Shown here piece after piece: positions 7,717 to 16,159 of a DNA stretch of 41,696 nucleotides. A program made the translations under genes and the position numbers. This DNA comes from CAZSAK01 sp964605155. Lineage in GTDB: Bacteria > Pseudomonadota > Gammaproteobacteria > SZUA-140. Within the stretch, counting starts at the first letter, position 1. Each line of letters starts with the position of its first letter. The notes under the pieces are model-generated. The model was given only the letters and a program-made list of their open reading frames with translations, had not been told where the DNA came from and made no database searches. The DNA lies in assembly GCA_964605155.1 (NCBI GenBank), contig CAZSAK010000023.1:1-41696 (forward strand), written 5' to 3'.

Positions 7717-8667
7717 TCAGCTGCCCGACTCTGTCGTACGTGGCTGTGTCTGTTGCGCTATATCACCCTTCATGAATTCGAGAAAAGTCTGCGCAATGAC
7801 GGATAGTTGTTTACCCGAGGGAAAACCGATGTACCACTTCTTGGGGATGGGGAAGTTCTGCACGTCGAACCTGGCAAGCTCCTTCTCGGCCTGAAAGTCG
7901 ATGGTGTTCTCCGACAGGGCGGAGATGCCGAGCCCGCCGGCGATGGCGTTCTTGATCGCCTCATTGCTCCCCAGCTCCATGCGCACCTTTAACCTGAGCT
8001 GATTCTCCTCGAATAATGACTCTACGGCCATCCGAGTGCCGGAACCAAGTTCACGCATGATAAACGGTTCCGCTGCAATCTTGTGCAGTGGGATGTCCTT
8101 TTCAGCGGCGAGCGGGTGACCGGCGGGACCGACGATCACGATCGGGTTGTCCATGAAGCTCTGGAACTCGTATTCGTCTGTGCCTGGCGGCCTGCCCATG
8201 ATATACAGGTCGTCGATGTTCCTGTTCATTCGGTCGATCAACGATTCGCGGTTGGTCACCTTGAGGGCGACATCGACTCCGGGATAACGGGCGCAGAATC
8301 TACCTAGCACCCGCGGCGCGAAGTATTTCGCGGTGGTTACAACGGCCAGTTTGAGGCTGCCCGTCTTGAGTCCCTTGTGGTCTGCCACGGCCATCTCGAA
8401 ATTGGCCATGGATCGCAACACATCCGTCGCTGTCTGCATCAGCATGTCGCCAATCTGGGTGAGGTAGATCTTCTTGCCGACCTGTTCGAATAATGGCAGG
8501 CCGATACTCTGTTCCAGCTTCTTGATCTGCATCGAGACGGTGGGCTGCGTCAGGTACAGTTCCTTGGCCGCGCGCGTGAAACTGCCGTGGCGCGCGATGG
8601 CCTCGAAAACCTGCAGTTGCCTCAGGCTCGCGCGACGGGCGATTTGGCTGTCGACTCGTTGTAGCAT
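7717..8667 (-). CDS. cbbR: LysR-type regulator of the RuBisCO operon (CbbR)
   Basis: A 316-residue LysR-family regulator. The N-terminal winged helix-turn-helix covers about residues 13-72 (SLRQLQVFEAIARHGSFTRA and TQPTVSMQIKKLEQSIGLPLFEQ). The rest is the effector-binding domain, with TTAKYFAPRVLGRF and the GSNEAIKNAIAGGLGIS segment typical of the CbbR/RbcR group. CbbR activates Calvin-cycle operons and senses metabolites such as RuBP, NADPH or PEP, depending on the species. It is transcribed divergently from cbbL, 148 bases away, the classic arrangement. A perfect palindrome overlaps its own start codon, consistent with autoregulation. Confidence 0.93.
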   Translation of the reverse strand: MLQRVDSQIARRASLRQLQVFEAIARHGSFTRAAKELYLTQPTVSMQIKKLEQSIGLPLFEQVGKKIYLTQIGDMLMQTATDVLRSMANFEMAVADHKGLKTGSLKLAVVTTAKYFAPRVLGRFCARYPGVDVALKVTNRESLIDRMNRNIDDLYIMGRPPGTDEYEFQSFMDNPIVIVGPAGHPLAAEKDIPLHKIAAEPFIMRELGSGTRMAVESLFEENQLRLKVRMELGSNEAIKNAIAGGLGISALSENTIDFQAEKELARFDVQNFPIPKKWYIGFPSGKQLSVIAQTFLEFMKGDIAQQTQPRTTESGS

Positions 8668-8682
8668 AGATAATAGTCTATG
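8665..8682. promoter_or_regulatory. Perfect palindrome in the cbbR-cbbL intergenic region, candidate CbbR site
   Basis: CATAGA (8665-8670), six bases, then TCTATG (8677-8682) form a perfect dyad. Its core ATAG-N8-CTAT resembles the interrupted dyads bound by LysR-type regulators. It overlaps the cbbR start codon (complement of 8665-8667) and lies upstream of a -10-like TATACT at 8711-8716 that could serve cbbL. A role as a CbbR operator is inference. Confidence 0.5.
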
Positions 8683-8759
8683 GGTATCATCAAAAAAAAC
8701 AACTGTTATTTATACTTGAATCGCGGCATCGTATTACCTCACACCGTTTTACCACGAAA

Positions 8760-8778
8760 AAACCCAATCACCGGGTTT
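8760..8778 (+). promoter_or_regulatory. Small hairpin in the cbbL leader
   Basis: AAACCC (8760-8765) and GGGTTT (8773-8778) pair around a 7-base loop, about 25 bases before the cbbL ribosome-binding site GGAGGG (8803-8808). It would lie in the 5' untranslated part of the cbb mRNA and could protect or modulate it. It is short and AT-flanked, so its effect may be minor. Confidence 0.3.
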
Positions 8779-8815
8779 AAACACTCTTATATAGATAAAA
8801 CCGGAGGGAACTTGT

Positions 8816-10294
8816 ATGGCTAGCAGAGAAACCATGGCAGAGGGGAAAGAACGCTATAAATCCGGCGTAATCCCTTACAAAAAGATGGGTTATTGGGAGC
8901 CCGATTATCAACCCAAGGATACGGACGTCATCGCCTTGTTCCGTATCACCCCACAGCCGGGTGTGGATCCGGAAGAGGCAGCGGCCGCGGTTGCAGGCGA
9001 ATCCTCGACCGCCACCTGGACGGTGGTTTGGACCGACCGCCTGACCGCGTGCGAACTTTATCGCGCCAAGGCCTACCGCTGCGACCTGGTGCCCAACACC
9101 GGTGAAGGCACCAAGACCGAGGCCCAGTATTTTGCCTACATCGCCTATGACATCGACCTGTTCGAGCCGGGCTCGATCGCCAACCTGACGGCGTCGATCA
9201 TCGGCAACGTGTTCGGTTTCAAGGCCGTCAAGGCCCTGCGCCTGGAAGACATGCGACTGCCTGTCGCCTATCTCAAAACCTTCCAGGGTCCCGCCACCGG
9301 CGTGATTGTGGAGCGTGAGCGTCTCGACAAATTCGGTCGTCCGCTGCTCGGTGCCACCACCAAGCCCAAGCTCGGCCTGTCCGGCCGTAATTATGGCCGC
9401 GTGGTGTACGAAGCCCTGAAGGGCGGTCTCGACTTCGTCAAGGACGACGAGAATATCAACAGCCAGCCGTTCATGCACTGGCGTGATCGTTTCCTCTACT
9501 GCATGGAAGCCGTAAACCGCGCCTCCGCCGCCACCGGCGAGGTGAAGGGCCATTACCTGAACGTGACCGCCGGTACCATGGATGAGATGATCAAGCGTGC
9601 CGAGTTCGCCAAGTCACTGGGTTCAGTGATCATCATGATCGACCTTGTGATCGGTTACACGGCCATCCAGACCATGGCCAAGTGGGCGCGCGACAACGAT
9701 ATGATCCTGCATCTGCACCGCGCCGGTAACTCGACCTATTCACGCCAGAAGAACCATGGCATGAACTTCCGCGTCATCTGCAAGTGGATGCGCATGGCTG
9801 GGGTCGACCATATCCATGCCGGTACAGTCGTCGGCAAGCTCGAGGGAGACCCGTTGATGATCAAGGGCTTCTACGACACCCTGTTGTCTACACATACCCC
9901 GATGAGCCTCGAGAACGGCCTGTTCTTCGAGCAGGACTGGGCATCACTGAACAAGGTAATGCCGGTCGCCTCCGGTGGTATTCATGCCGGCCAAATGCAT
10001 CAACTGTTGCATTATCTCGGTGAAGACGTGGTACTGCAGTTCGGCGGTGGAACGATTGGTCACCCGCAGGGTATCCAGGCGGGAGCCATTGCAAACCGCG
10101 TTGCACTCGAAGCCATGGTTATGGCACGTAACGAAGGACGTGATTACATGAAGGAAGGTCCACAGATACTCGAGACTGCAGCCAAGTGGTGCTCGCCGCT
10201 GCGCGCCGCACTCGATACCTGGAAGGACATTACGTTCAACTATGAGTCAACAGATACGGCCGACTTCGTTCCGACCGAAACCGCTTCAGTTTAA
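8816..10294 (+). CDS. cbbL: RuBisCO large subunit, form IC (red type)
   Basis: The 492-residue catalytic subunit of ribulose-1,5-bisphosphate carboxylase/oxygenase, which fixes CO2 onto RuBP to give two 3-phosphoglycerates. The N-terminal extension MASRETMAEGKERYKSGV and the length mark the red-like form IC. Catalytic K183 is in TTKPKLGLS. The carbamylated lysine is K209 in GGLDFVKDDEN, with D211 and E212 as Mg ligands. Loop 6 is GTVVGKLEG, followed by the SGGIHAGQ and GGGTIGHP phosphate-binding segments. GGAGGG lies 7 bases before the ATG. It is the first gene of cbbLSX, divergent from cbbR. It is more GC-rich and codon-biased than most neighbours, as expected for high expression. Confidence 0.98.
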   Translation: MASRETMAEGKERYKSGVIPYKKMGYWEPDYQPKDTDVIALFRITPQPGVDPEEAAAAVAGESSTATWTVVWTDRLTACELYRAKAYRCDLVPNTGEGTKTEAQYFAYIAYDIDLFEPGSIANLTASIIGNVFGFKAVKALRLEDMRLPVAYLKTFQGPATGVIVERERLDKFGRPLLGATTKPKLGLSGRNYGRVVYEALKGGLDFVKDDENINSQPFMHWRDRFLYCMEAVNRASAATGEVKGHYLNVTAGTMDEMIKRAEFAKSLGSVIIMIDLVIGYTAIQTMAKWARDNDMILHLHRAGNSTYSRQKNHGMNFRVICKWMRMAGVDHIHAGTVVGKLEGDPLMIKGFYDTLLSTHTPMSLENGLFFEQDWASLNKVMPVASGGIHAGQMHQLLHYLGEDVVLQFGGGTIGHPQGIQAGAIANRVALEAMVMARNEGRDYMKEGPQILETAAKWCSPLRAALDTWKDITFNYESTDTADFVPTETASV

Positions 10295-10315
10295 TGAATT
10301 GAGGAGATTACGATT

Positions 10316-10753
10316 ATGATGACCAATCATGGCAATCGCATCACGCAGGGGCAGTTTTCGTTCCTGCCTGACCTGACCGACGAACAGATAACGGCGCAGA
10401 TCAAGTATGCGCTCAAGAACGGCTGGGCGGTCAACGTGGAATACACCGACGACCCGCACCCGCGTAACACATACTGGGAGATGTACGGCATGCCTATGTT
10501 CGACCTCAAGGATCCGGCCGGGATCCTGATGGAGATCAACGACTGCCGCAAGGCGTTCCCCAATCACTATATCCGTGTAACGGCGTTCGATAGTACACGT
10601 GGCGTGGAATCGCCTAAGATGTCGTACATCGTTAATCGTCCCAAGGACGAACCCGGTTTCGGCCTGATGCGTCAGGAGACCAACGGCCGCAGCATGCACT
10701 ACACCATAGTGCCCTATGCCACTCAGAAACCGGAAGGTGAACGTTACACCTGA
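10316..10753 (+). CDS. cbbS: RuBisCO small subunit, form IC
   Basis: A 145-residue small subunit that caps the L8 core to give L8S8 RuBisCO. It begins with an ATG-ATG pair preceded by GAGGAG (10301-10306). The central region EYTDDPHPRNTYWEMYGMPMF and the FDSTRGVESPKMSYIVNRP segment are characteristic. The C-terminal extension of about 30 residues (FGLMRQETNGRSMHYTI and onward) is the beta-hairpin tail of red-type small subunits, absent from green-type ones. It lies 21 bases after cbbL and is followed by a strong hairpin before cbbX. Confidence 0.97.
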   Translation: MMTNHGNRITQGQFSFLPDLTDEQITAQIKYALKNGWAVNVEYTDDPHPRNTYWEMYGMPMFDLKDPAGILMEINDCRKAFPNHYIRVTAFDSTRGVESPKMSYIVNRPKDEPGFGLMRQETNGRSMHYTIVPYATQKPEGERYT

Positions 10754-10773
10754 CAGTGTGAATCGACGGCATG

Positions 10774-10801
10774 GTACGGAGGATGTTCGCATCCTCCGTA
10801 C
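10774..10801 (+). promoter_or_regulatory. 12-bp UUCG hairpin between cbbS and cbbX
   Basis: GTACGGAGGATG (10774-10785), loop TTCG (10786-10789) and CATCCTCCGTAC (10790-10801) make a perfect 12-bp stem with an exceptionally stable UUCG tetraloop. It lies 20 bases after the cbbS stop codon and 33 bases before cbbX. No T-run follows, so it is more likely a 3' stabiliser or processing element, or an attenuator, than a full terminator. It would allow more CbbLS than CbbX to be made from one operon. Confidence 0.8.
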
Positions 10802-10834
10802 TACATTCGACATCGATAAACAGGGTACTGTTAT

Positions 10835-11785
10835 ATGAGCGCACAAGCACAGGAAGAACAGCAGGAAGGTAACCAGGAAGAACAGAAGCAGATCGAGATT
10901 CCCGACGATACGCCCGTGGATCTTAAGGCCGAGTACGAGGCCTCGCATGTCCAGGAGGTACTCGACAAGCTGAATGAAGACCTGGTAGGTCTCAAACCGA
11001 TCAAGACGCGCATCGCCGAGATCGCATCATTGTTGCTGGTGGAACGCGTCCGCAAAAAGATGCATCTGAGCGCGGAGACACCGACGCTGCACATGTGTTT
11101 TACCGGTAATCCCGGCACGGGCAAGACCACGGTGGCACTGCGCATGGCCGAGATACTCCACCGGCTGGAATATATCCGCGAGGGCCATCTGGTAGCGGTC
11201 ACGCGTGACGACCTGGTGGGACAGTACATCGGCCACACCGCACCCAAGACCCGTGAGGTGATCAAGAAGGCCATGGGCGGCGTGTTGTTCATCGATGAGG
11301 CCTACTACCTGTACCGCCCGGAAAACGAACGCGACTACGGACAGGAGGCGATCGAGATCCTGTTGCAGATCATGGAAAACAACCGTGATGACCTGGTGGT
11401 CATCCTTGCCGGCTACAAGGACAAGATGGACAGGTTCTTCCAGAGTAATCCCGGCATGCGGTCACGCATCGCACACCATCTCGATTTTCCCGACTACAGC
11501 GCCGACGAGTTACTGGCCATCGGAAAACTGTTACTGGCGCAACAGAACTATCGCCTCAGCAGTGACGGCGAGAAGGCGCTCACCGATTACATCAAGAAAC
11601 GCATGCAGCAGCCGCATTTTTCCAATGCACGTTCGATACGCAATGCGCTGGACCGCGCGCGGCTGCGTCAGGCGAACCGGTTATTCGCAACAGGCAAGGG
11701 CCTGTCGAAGATCGACCTGATGACGATCGAGGCCGAAGACATCCTTGCGAGCCGGGTTTTTGAAGGTGAGGAGGACGAAGGATAA
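10835..11785 (+). CDS. cbbX: Red-type RuBisCO activase CbbX
   Basis: A 316-residue AAA+ ATPase. CbbX hexamers transiently pull on the C-terminal tail of form IC CbbL to release tight-binding sugar phosphates, and in studied species RuBP activates them. Walker A is GNPGTGKT (91-98), Walker B is LFIDEA (151-156), and the pore-loop region YIGHTAPKT is at 131-139. The sensor 2/arginine region is near SNARSIRNALDRARLRQ. The N-terminal 25 residues are Gln/Glu-rich and disordered-looking. The position directly after cbbLS is the standard red-type arrangement, and the upstream UUCG hairpin probably lowers its expression relative to cbbLS. Confidence 0.97.
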   Translation: MSAQAQEEQQEGNQEEQKQIEIPDDTPVDLKAEYEASHVQEVLDKLNEDLVGLKPIKTRIAEIASLLLVERVRKKMHLSAETPTLHMCFTGNPGTGKTTVALRMAEILHRLEYIREGHLVAVTRDDLVGQYIGHTAPKTREVIKKAMGGVLFIDEAYYLYRPENERDYGQEAIEILLQIMENNRDDLVVILAGYKDKMDRFFQSNPGMRSRIAHHLDFPDYSADELLAIGKLLLAQQNYRLSSDGEKALTDYIKKRMQQPHFSNARSIRNALDRARLRQANRLFATGKGLSKIDLMTIEAEDILASRVFEGEEDEG

Positions 11786-11871
11786 CGATTGCGACGATCG
11801 CACCGTTCAGTCGTTTACATATTCAACGATCCTGGGATGCGGTGAATACACCGAGACCGGGCATACACGCC

Positions 11872-11882
11872 GGAGGTGATCC
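11872..11882 (+). promoter_or_regulatory. Extended perfect Shine-Dalgarno site
   Basis: GGAGGTGATCC directly before the ATG at 11883 is complementary over 11 bases to the 3' end of 16S rRNA (GGATCACCTCC). Ordinary sites match over 4-6 bases. It fixes the start of the aldolase-like gene and implies strong initiation, or a need for extra pairing. Confidence 0.7.
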
Positions 11883-13097
11883 ATGGCCATGGTCAATATG
11901 CGTGATCTGATATATCACGCCTATGAAAACCGTTATGCGGTTTGCAGTTTTGAGGTGGCGGGCATCGACATGCTGAGCGGCCTGCTGAAAGCAGCCGAAC
12001 AATGCCGTTCCCCCGTGATCCTGATGATCAGCGAGACATGCCTCGGAGATGCAGATATCGGGATTTTAATGGCGGCTGTTGAACGTGCAGCACAGCGCAC
12101 CCAGGTACCGGTTGCGATCCAGTTCGATCACGTCACAGGCGAAAAGGGATTGTGCCGCGGGATACGTGTCGGCTGCAACGGCATCATGTTTGATACGGCG
12201 CAGGAAACGCTGCCTGTCAACATCCAGAAGACACTGGATATCACCGAACTTGCCCACCGCTGCGGGATCGCCGTGGAAGGAAAACTGGGATTTACTAGTC
12301 ATGATGAAGAACAGGACAGGGACGATCACGCGGATAACGAGACGTTCACAAACGTCCCCGAGGCAAAGGCCTTTGTCGAGCGCACCGGTGTGGACTTTCT
12401 CGCCGTCACCATCGGTGGCGGCAACGGCACGCGCAAGGCCCGCACCCGACTGGATTACCAGCGCCTTGCAAAGATCAACCAGACGATTGATATCCCGCTG
12501 ATCATCCACGAAGACCATGAACTGAGCGAAGATCAGCATTTCAAGCTGATCAGTCACGGCGTCGCCAAGATCGATTACGCCGCCATACTGTTTGACGGCA
12601 ACGGCGAACGCTTGCGCACAACCGGTAAAAAATCCCATGGCGATTACAGTTCTGCGGTCAGGCAATCGGCGGAGCAAAAAGCCCTGCAATACATGCACCT
12701 GTGTGGCAGTGCGGGACGCGCTGCAGAGGTCATGATGCAATGCAGGGCATGGACCAATGTCGAACATGTTATTATCTACAACACCACCCTCACCAGGGAT
12801 GCCGATATCCAGCATATGATCAGCAAGGGAATCGAGGTTCTTTCGCAGATACCCGGCGTGCGCGAGGTCAATGGCGGTCGATCCGTGACGCCTGACAGCA
12901 AGTTTGCCTATACCTGGCTGATCAAATTCTGTTCCCCGGAGGTTGTCGAGTACTATAAGAATCATCCCGCACACAAACACTACGCAGATATTGAGTTTCG
13001 CCCCAATGCAGGCGAACGCATCACCACCGACTTCGAGATCCTCAATTTCAACGACGGGCCTCGCCCCGATCAGGTCATCTATCGCGCAACGGGATAG
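11883..13097 (+). CDS. Class II aldolase-like protein with C-terminal Dabb domain
   Basis: A 404-residue protein. Residues 1-235 follow the class II fructose-bisphosphate aldolase TIM-barrel fold: AYENRYAVCSFEV, FDH (81-83), IMFDTAQ, VEGKLGF and FVERTGVDFLAVTIG. D82, H83 and H209 are where the catalytic Asp and two Zn ligands belong. The second Zn-ligand histidine of the usual SHG motif is replaced (GGGNG, N181), the HGGSG phosphate loop reads HEDHE, and the KIN asparagine is Asp (KIDY). Residues about 300-385 look like a stress-responsive A/B barrel (Dabb) domain. The position after cbbLSX suggests the Calvin-cycle aldolase slot, but the altered active site makes canonical activity doubtful. 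The function is open. Confidence 0.75.
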   Translation: MAMVNMRDLIYHAYENRYAVCSFEVAGIDMLSGLLKAAEQCRSPVILMISETCLGDADIGILMAAVERAAQRTQVPVAIQFDHVTGEKGLCRGIRVGCNGIMFDTAQETLPVNIQKTLDITELAHRCGIAVEGKLGFTSHDEEQDRDDHADNETFTNVPEAKAFVERTGVDFLAVTIGGGNGTRKARTRLDYQRLAKINQTIDIPLIIHEDHELSEDQHFKLISHGVAKIDYAAILFDGNGERLRTTGKKSHGDYSSAVRQSAEQKALQYMHLCGSAGRAAEVMMQCRAWTNVEHVIIYNTTLTRDADIQHMISKGIEVLSQIPGVREVNGGRSVTPDSKFAYTWLIKFCSPEVVEYYKNHPAHKHYADIEFRPNAGERITTDFEILNFNDGPRPDQVIYRATG

Positions 13098-13103
13098 GCG
13101 GAC

Positions 13104-13514
13104 TTGAGGCGTTATACTACCGACTGGATCAATCAATATACGCCCATCAGGGTACGCGCCCGCCAACTCGCCAAGGATGACTACAATGCCGTGCGTATCG
13201 GTATTCTCCGGCTTGGCAATCCACTACATGTCGAGCTCAAGGGTATCAGGGGCCTTGAATGTGTCCTCGATGACCATGCGTGGGTATTCATCGACAACTA
13301 TATCAATGACATGCCTCTGCTGGCCTGGACCGGTTTCGAGCCGCGCGACTCGATCAATGCCGCCATCGCTTGTGAGTTGCGCCTTTACCATATGCACGCC
13401 GGCCTGCTTATCAGCAGGTCGCTGGACGCTCTGCAGCTCACTATCAGGTCCTTGCTGCAGGAAAAATACGGTGACGTCCATGACGAGGAAGTTGTCAAGA
13501 TCGACGAGCGTTGA
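13104..13514 (+). CDS. Protein of unknown function downstream of the aldolase-like gene
   Basis: A 136-residue protein, family not recognised. It starts at a TTG at 13104, six bases after the previous stop codon, so it is almost certainly co-transcribed. No better ATG exists in its N-terminal third. It has no signal peptide or membrane segment, so it is likely cytoplasmic. The sequence alternates short beta-like strands (RIGILRLGNPLHVELKGI, GLECVLDDHAWVFI) with a helical C-terminal half (INAAIACELRLYHMHAGLL and LDALQLTIRSLLQEKYG). The tight spacing suggests a role linked to the aldolase-Dabb protein or carbon fixation, but this is inference only. Confidence 0.7.
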   Translation: MRRYTTDWINQYTPIRVRARQLAKDDYNAVRIGILRLGNPLHVELKGIRGLECVLDDHAWVFIDNYINDMPLLAWTGFEPRDSINAAIACELRLYHMHAGLLISRSLDALQLTIRSLLQEKYGDVHDEEVVKIDER

Positions 13515-13585
13515 TCAACCAGCATGCGCTGCGCCTTGAATTTACATATCGTTGTCTTGCGTGATTTTGGGTATCATCGTTATCC

Positions 13586-14776
13586 ATGATTATCAGCACG
13601 ATCCGCGACTTCCTCCGTCTAGAAACCGCCAGCAGTATCCTGTTGCTATGCTCGGCCATACTCGCGATGCTCGCCGCCAATACACCGCTCAAACCCTTCT
13701 ATGATGCGTTGCTGTTGACCCCTGTAGAAATCCGCATCGGTGCGCTGGACATTGCAAAACCGTTGTTGTTATGGGTCAACGACGGACTGATGGCGATCTT
13801 TTTCTTCCTCGTCGGCCTCGAGGTCAAACGTGAATCCATGCGTGGTGAGCTATCCGACCCGGCGCGTATCACCCTCCCGGTCCTCGCGGCTATCGGTGGC
13901 ATGACCGTACCGGCCATGATCTATGCCTTTATCAACTGGGGCGACGCTGCTGCCTTAAAGGGCTGGGCAATCCCGTCGGCGACCGACATCGCCTTTGCGC
14001 TGGGTGCACTGGCGTTACTGGGTAGCCGCGTGCCGAATGCTCTGAAGATCTTTTTGCTGACACTGGCCATTGTGGACGACCTCGGCGCGATCATCATCAT
14101 TGCACTGTTCTACACTACGAACCTTTCCATTCTGTCGCTGGTAATCGCATCGGTCGGGATCGGGATACTCTTCGTACTAAATCGCAGAGGTGTGCTGAGT
14201 ATTACCCCCTACATAGTTGTCGGCGTGGTGATATGGGTGGCAGTGTTGAAATCCGGGGTACACGCCACGCTTGCCGGTGTCCTGATCGCCCTGTTCATCC
14301 CCTTGAAGGTACCTTCCGGTGAAGACCAGTCTCCACTCGAACAACTGGAACATGATCTGCATCCCACGGTTGCCTTTGTAATCCTGCCTCTGTTCGCCTT
14401 TATGAATACCGGTGTATCCCTGCAGGGACTGTCATTCTCATCGATTTTCGCACCCGTGCCACTGGGTATTACGTTGGGATTGTTTCTCGGCAATCAGATT
14501 GGTGTGTTCGGAATGAGCTGGTTCGCGGTAAAATCAGGACTGGCACGTCTTCCTAGCGGGGTCAACTGGGTCAATATATACGGGGTGTCGCTTTTGTGCG
14601 GTATCGGTTTCACCATGAGCCTGTTTATCAGCTCCTTGGCGTTTGAACAGGGAGGGGCGGAGATCGCGGTGGACGACAGGCTCGGCATCCTGCTCGGATC
14701 GGTGTTGTCCGCGATTGCGGGTTATACGGTGTTGCATTTTTCACTCACCGAAAACAGTGGCCGCAATACACATTGA
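13586..14776 (+). CDS. nhaA: Na+/H+ antiporter NhaA
   Basis: A 396-residue membrane protein with about 12 hydrophobic segments. NhaA exports Na+ or Li+ in exchange for H+ and maintains pH and salt balance. The helix IV/XI fold is marked by GWAIPSATDIAFALGALALLG and the paired aspartates of LTLAIVDDLGAIIIIALFY, the ion-binding site. The N-terminal LRLETASSILLL and WVNDGLMAIFFFLVGLEVKRE are typical. The length matches the family. No obvious Shine-Dalgarno precedes the ATG. It is probably an independent gene and may point to a saline or alkaline habitat, which is only a weak inference. Confidence 0.96.
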   Translation: MIISTIRDFLRLETASSILLLCSAILAMLAANTPLKPFYDALLLTPVEIRIGALDIAKPLLLWVNDGLMAIFFFLVGLEVKRESMRGELSDPARITLPVLAAIGGMTVPAMIYAFINWGDAAALKGWAIPSATDIAFALGALALLGSRVPNALKIFLLTLAIVDDLGAIIIIALFYTTNLSILSLVIASVGIGILFVLNRRGVLSITPYIVVGVVIWVAVLKSGVHATLAGVLIALFIPLKVPSGEDQSPLEQLEHDLHPTVAFVILPLFAFMNTGVSLQGLSFSSIFAPVPLGITLGLFLGNQIGVFGMSWFAVKSGLARLPSGVNWVNIYGVSLLCGIGFTMSLFISSLAFEQGGAEIAVDDRLGILLGSVLSAIAGYTVLHFSLTENSGRNTH

Positions 14777-15071
14777 ATCGAGTAACGGCCCAGCGTACAC
14801 GGCCACAAATAGTCTGTGGATTTTATAATTACATGTAAACATTCCCGTTTCCACCTTCTGCTGACACTGTGCCGGTTTCGCAGTATGATGACCCACTCAT
14901 GAGCCCGGCGATTAGCGGATAATCCGTCGCGGTACGCAATCCGGTTATACATTTTTAAAACGGATAAAAACAACAATAATCCTGTACCTATCCTACTTGA
15001 TCTGCACTCAATGAATCACAATATGATGTTATGCAATTAACAGGATTCATTTATCCCGGAAGGGCATCACA

Positions 15072-16157
15072 ATGAAGACCTTTCGTTGTGCATGTGGCAA
15101 CGTCCTTCATTTCGAGAACAGCCATTGCATGGTGTGCGGGCGTACGGTCGGCTATTTACCCGATGAGGGATGTATCAGCGCACTGGAGCCCGCCGCCGGC
15201 ATCCAGTGGACGGCACTCGTCAACAATTCAGACTATCGCAAGTGTAAAAATTACACCGACTTCGATATCTGTAACTGGATGGTACTGGCAGATGATACGC
15301 ATCCCTATTGTCTATCATGCCGCCTCAATCACATCATCCCAAACCTTGGCCAGGAACAGAACCTGACCCTGTGGTATCGCATCGAGTCCGCTAAAAGGCG
15401 CCTGTTGTATACCCTCTATGCCTTGCATCTGCCAGTCATCGGCCGGGAAGTTGATCCTAAAAAGGGGCTGGCCTTCGAGTTCATGGCGGATGATGCAAAC
15501 GACAATGAATTCAGCAATACCCTGATCCCACACCGCAACGTGATTACCGGACACCGCGCCGGCATTATTACGATCAATATCAAGGAGGCCGAGGACAGCG
15601 TACGTGAGGAGATGCGTGAAAAGATGAACGAACGCTACCGTACCCTGCTAGGACATTTCCGTCATGAGATCGGCCACTATTACTGGGACCGGCTGATCCA
15701 TGACGCCAAGCGGCTTGACGACTTTCGCGAGGTGTTCGGGGACGAACGAGTGGATTACCAGCAAAGTCTACAGTGTTATTATCAGGAAGGCCCGCGTGTC
15801 GACTGGCAGAAGGGCTTTATCAGTGCCTATGCCAGTGCGCATCCATGGGAGGACTGGGGTGAATCATGGGCGCATTACATGCACATGGTCGACACCCTGG
15901 AGACCGCACACGACTTCGGCTTCAGCATCCAGGGCCGCTATGTATCCGCACTATCCGAAGACGGTCAGTCGATGTCGGGTTACCCTAGACCACCGACATT
16001 CGATACCCTGATCAATGACTGGAACCGTCTAACGGTGGCGCTCAATGCCATGAACCGTAGCATGGGGTTGCCGGACGTCTATCCCTTCATCATCTCACAA
16101 ATGTCGCTGGCCAAATTGCGTTTCATCCACACCACCATTGCTAACTCGATACCCTGA
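15072..16157 (+). CDS. Zinc-ribbon putative zinc metallopeptidase
   Basis: A 361-residue protein of the zinc-ribbon plus Peptidase_Mx type (PF10005/PF15887-like). Two cysteine clusters lie at the N-terminus: C6, C8, C19 and C22, then C58, C67, C80 and C83. The catalytic zinc motif is HEIGH (198-202), and a downstream glutamate in WGESWAHY is a good third ligand. A soluble cytoplasmic peptidase is expected; the substrate is unknown. It converges on the Anbu protease gene with 2 bases between them. In other genomes this family recurs near the ATP-grasp/alpha-E/Anbu set, so it is likely part of that system. The 295-base gap before it shows no gene. Confidence 0.85.
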   Translation: MKTFRCACGNVLHFENSHCMVCGRTVGYLPDEGCISALEPAAGIQWTALVNNSDYRKCKNYTDFDICNWMVLADDTHPYCLSCRLNHIIPNLGQEQNLTLWYRIESAKRRLLYTLYALHLPVIGREVDPKKGLAFEFMADDANDNEFSNTLIPHRNVITGHRAGIITINIKEAEDSVREEMREKMNERYRTLLGHFRHEIGHYYWDRLIHDAKRLDDFREVFGDERVDYQQSLQCYYQEGPRVDWQKGFISAYASAHPWEDWGESWAHYMHMVDTLETAHDFGFSIQGRYVSALSEDGQSMSGYPRPPTFDTLINDWNRLTVALNAMNRSMGLPDVYPFIISQMSLAKLRFIHTTIANSIP

Positions 16158-16159
16158 AA

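Noticed and set aside
8777..9553. A 258-codon frame on the minus strand
   Set aside because: It is antisense to cbbL and has a repetitive Gly/His composition from the codon bias of cbbL.
12066..13166. A 366-codon open frame on the minus strand
   Set aside because: It is antisense to the aldolase-like gene, whose fold motifs are clear on the plus strand.
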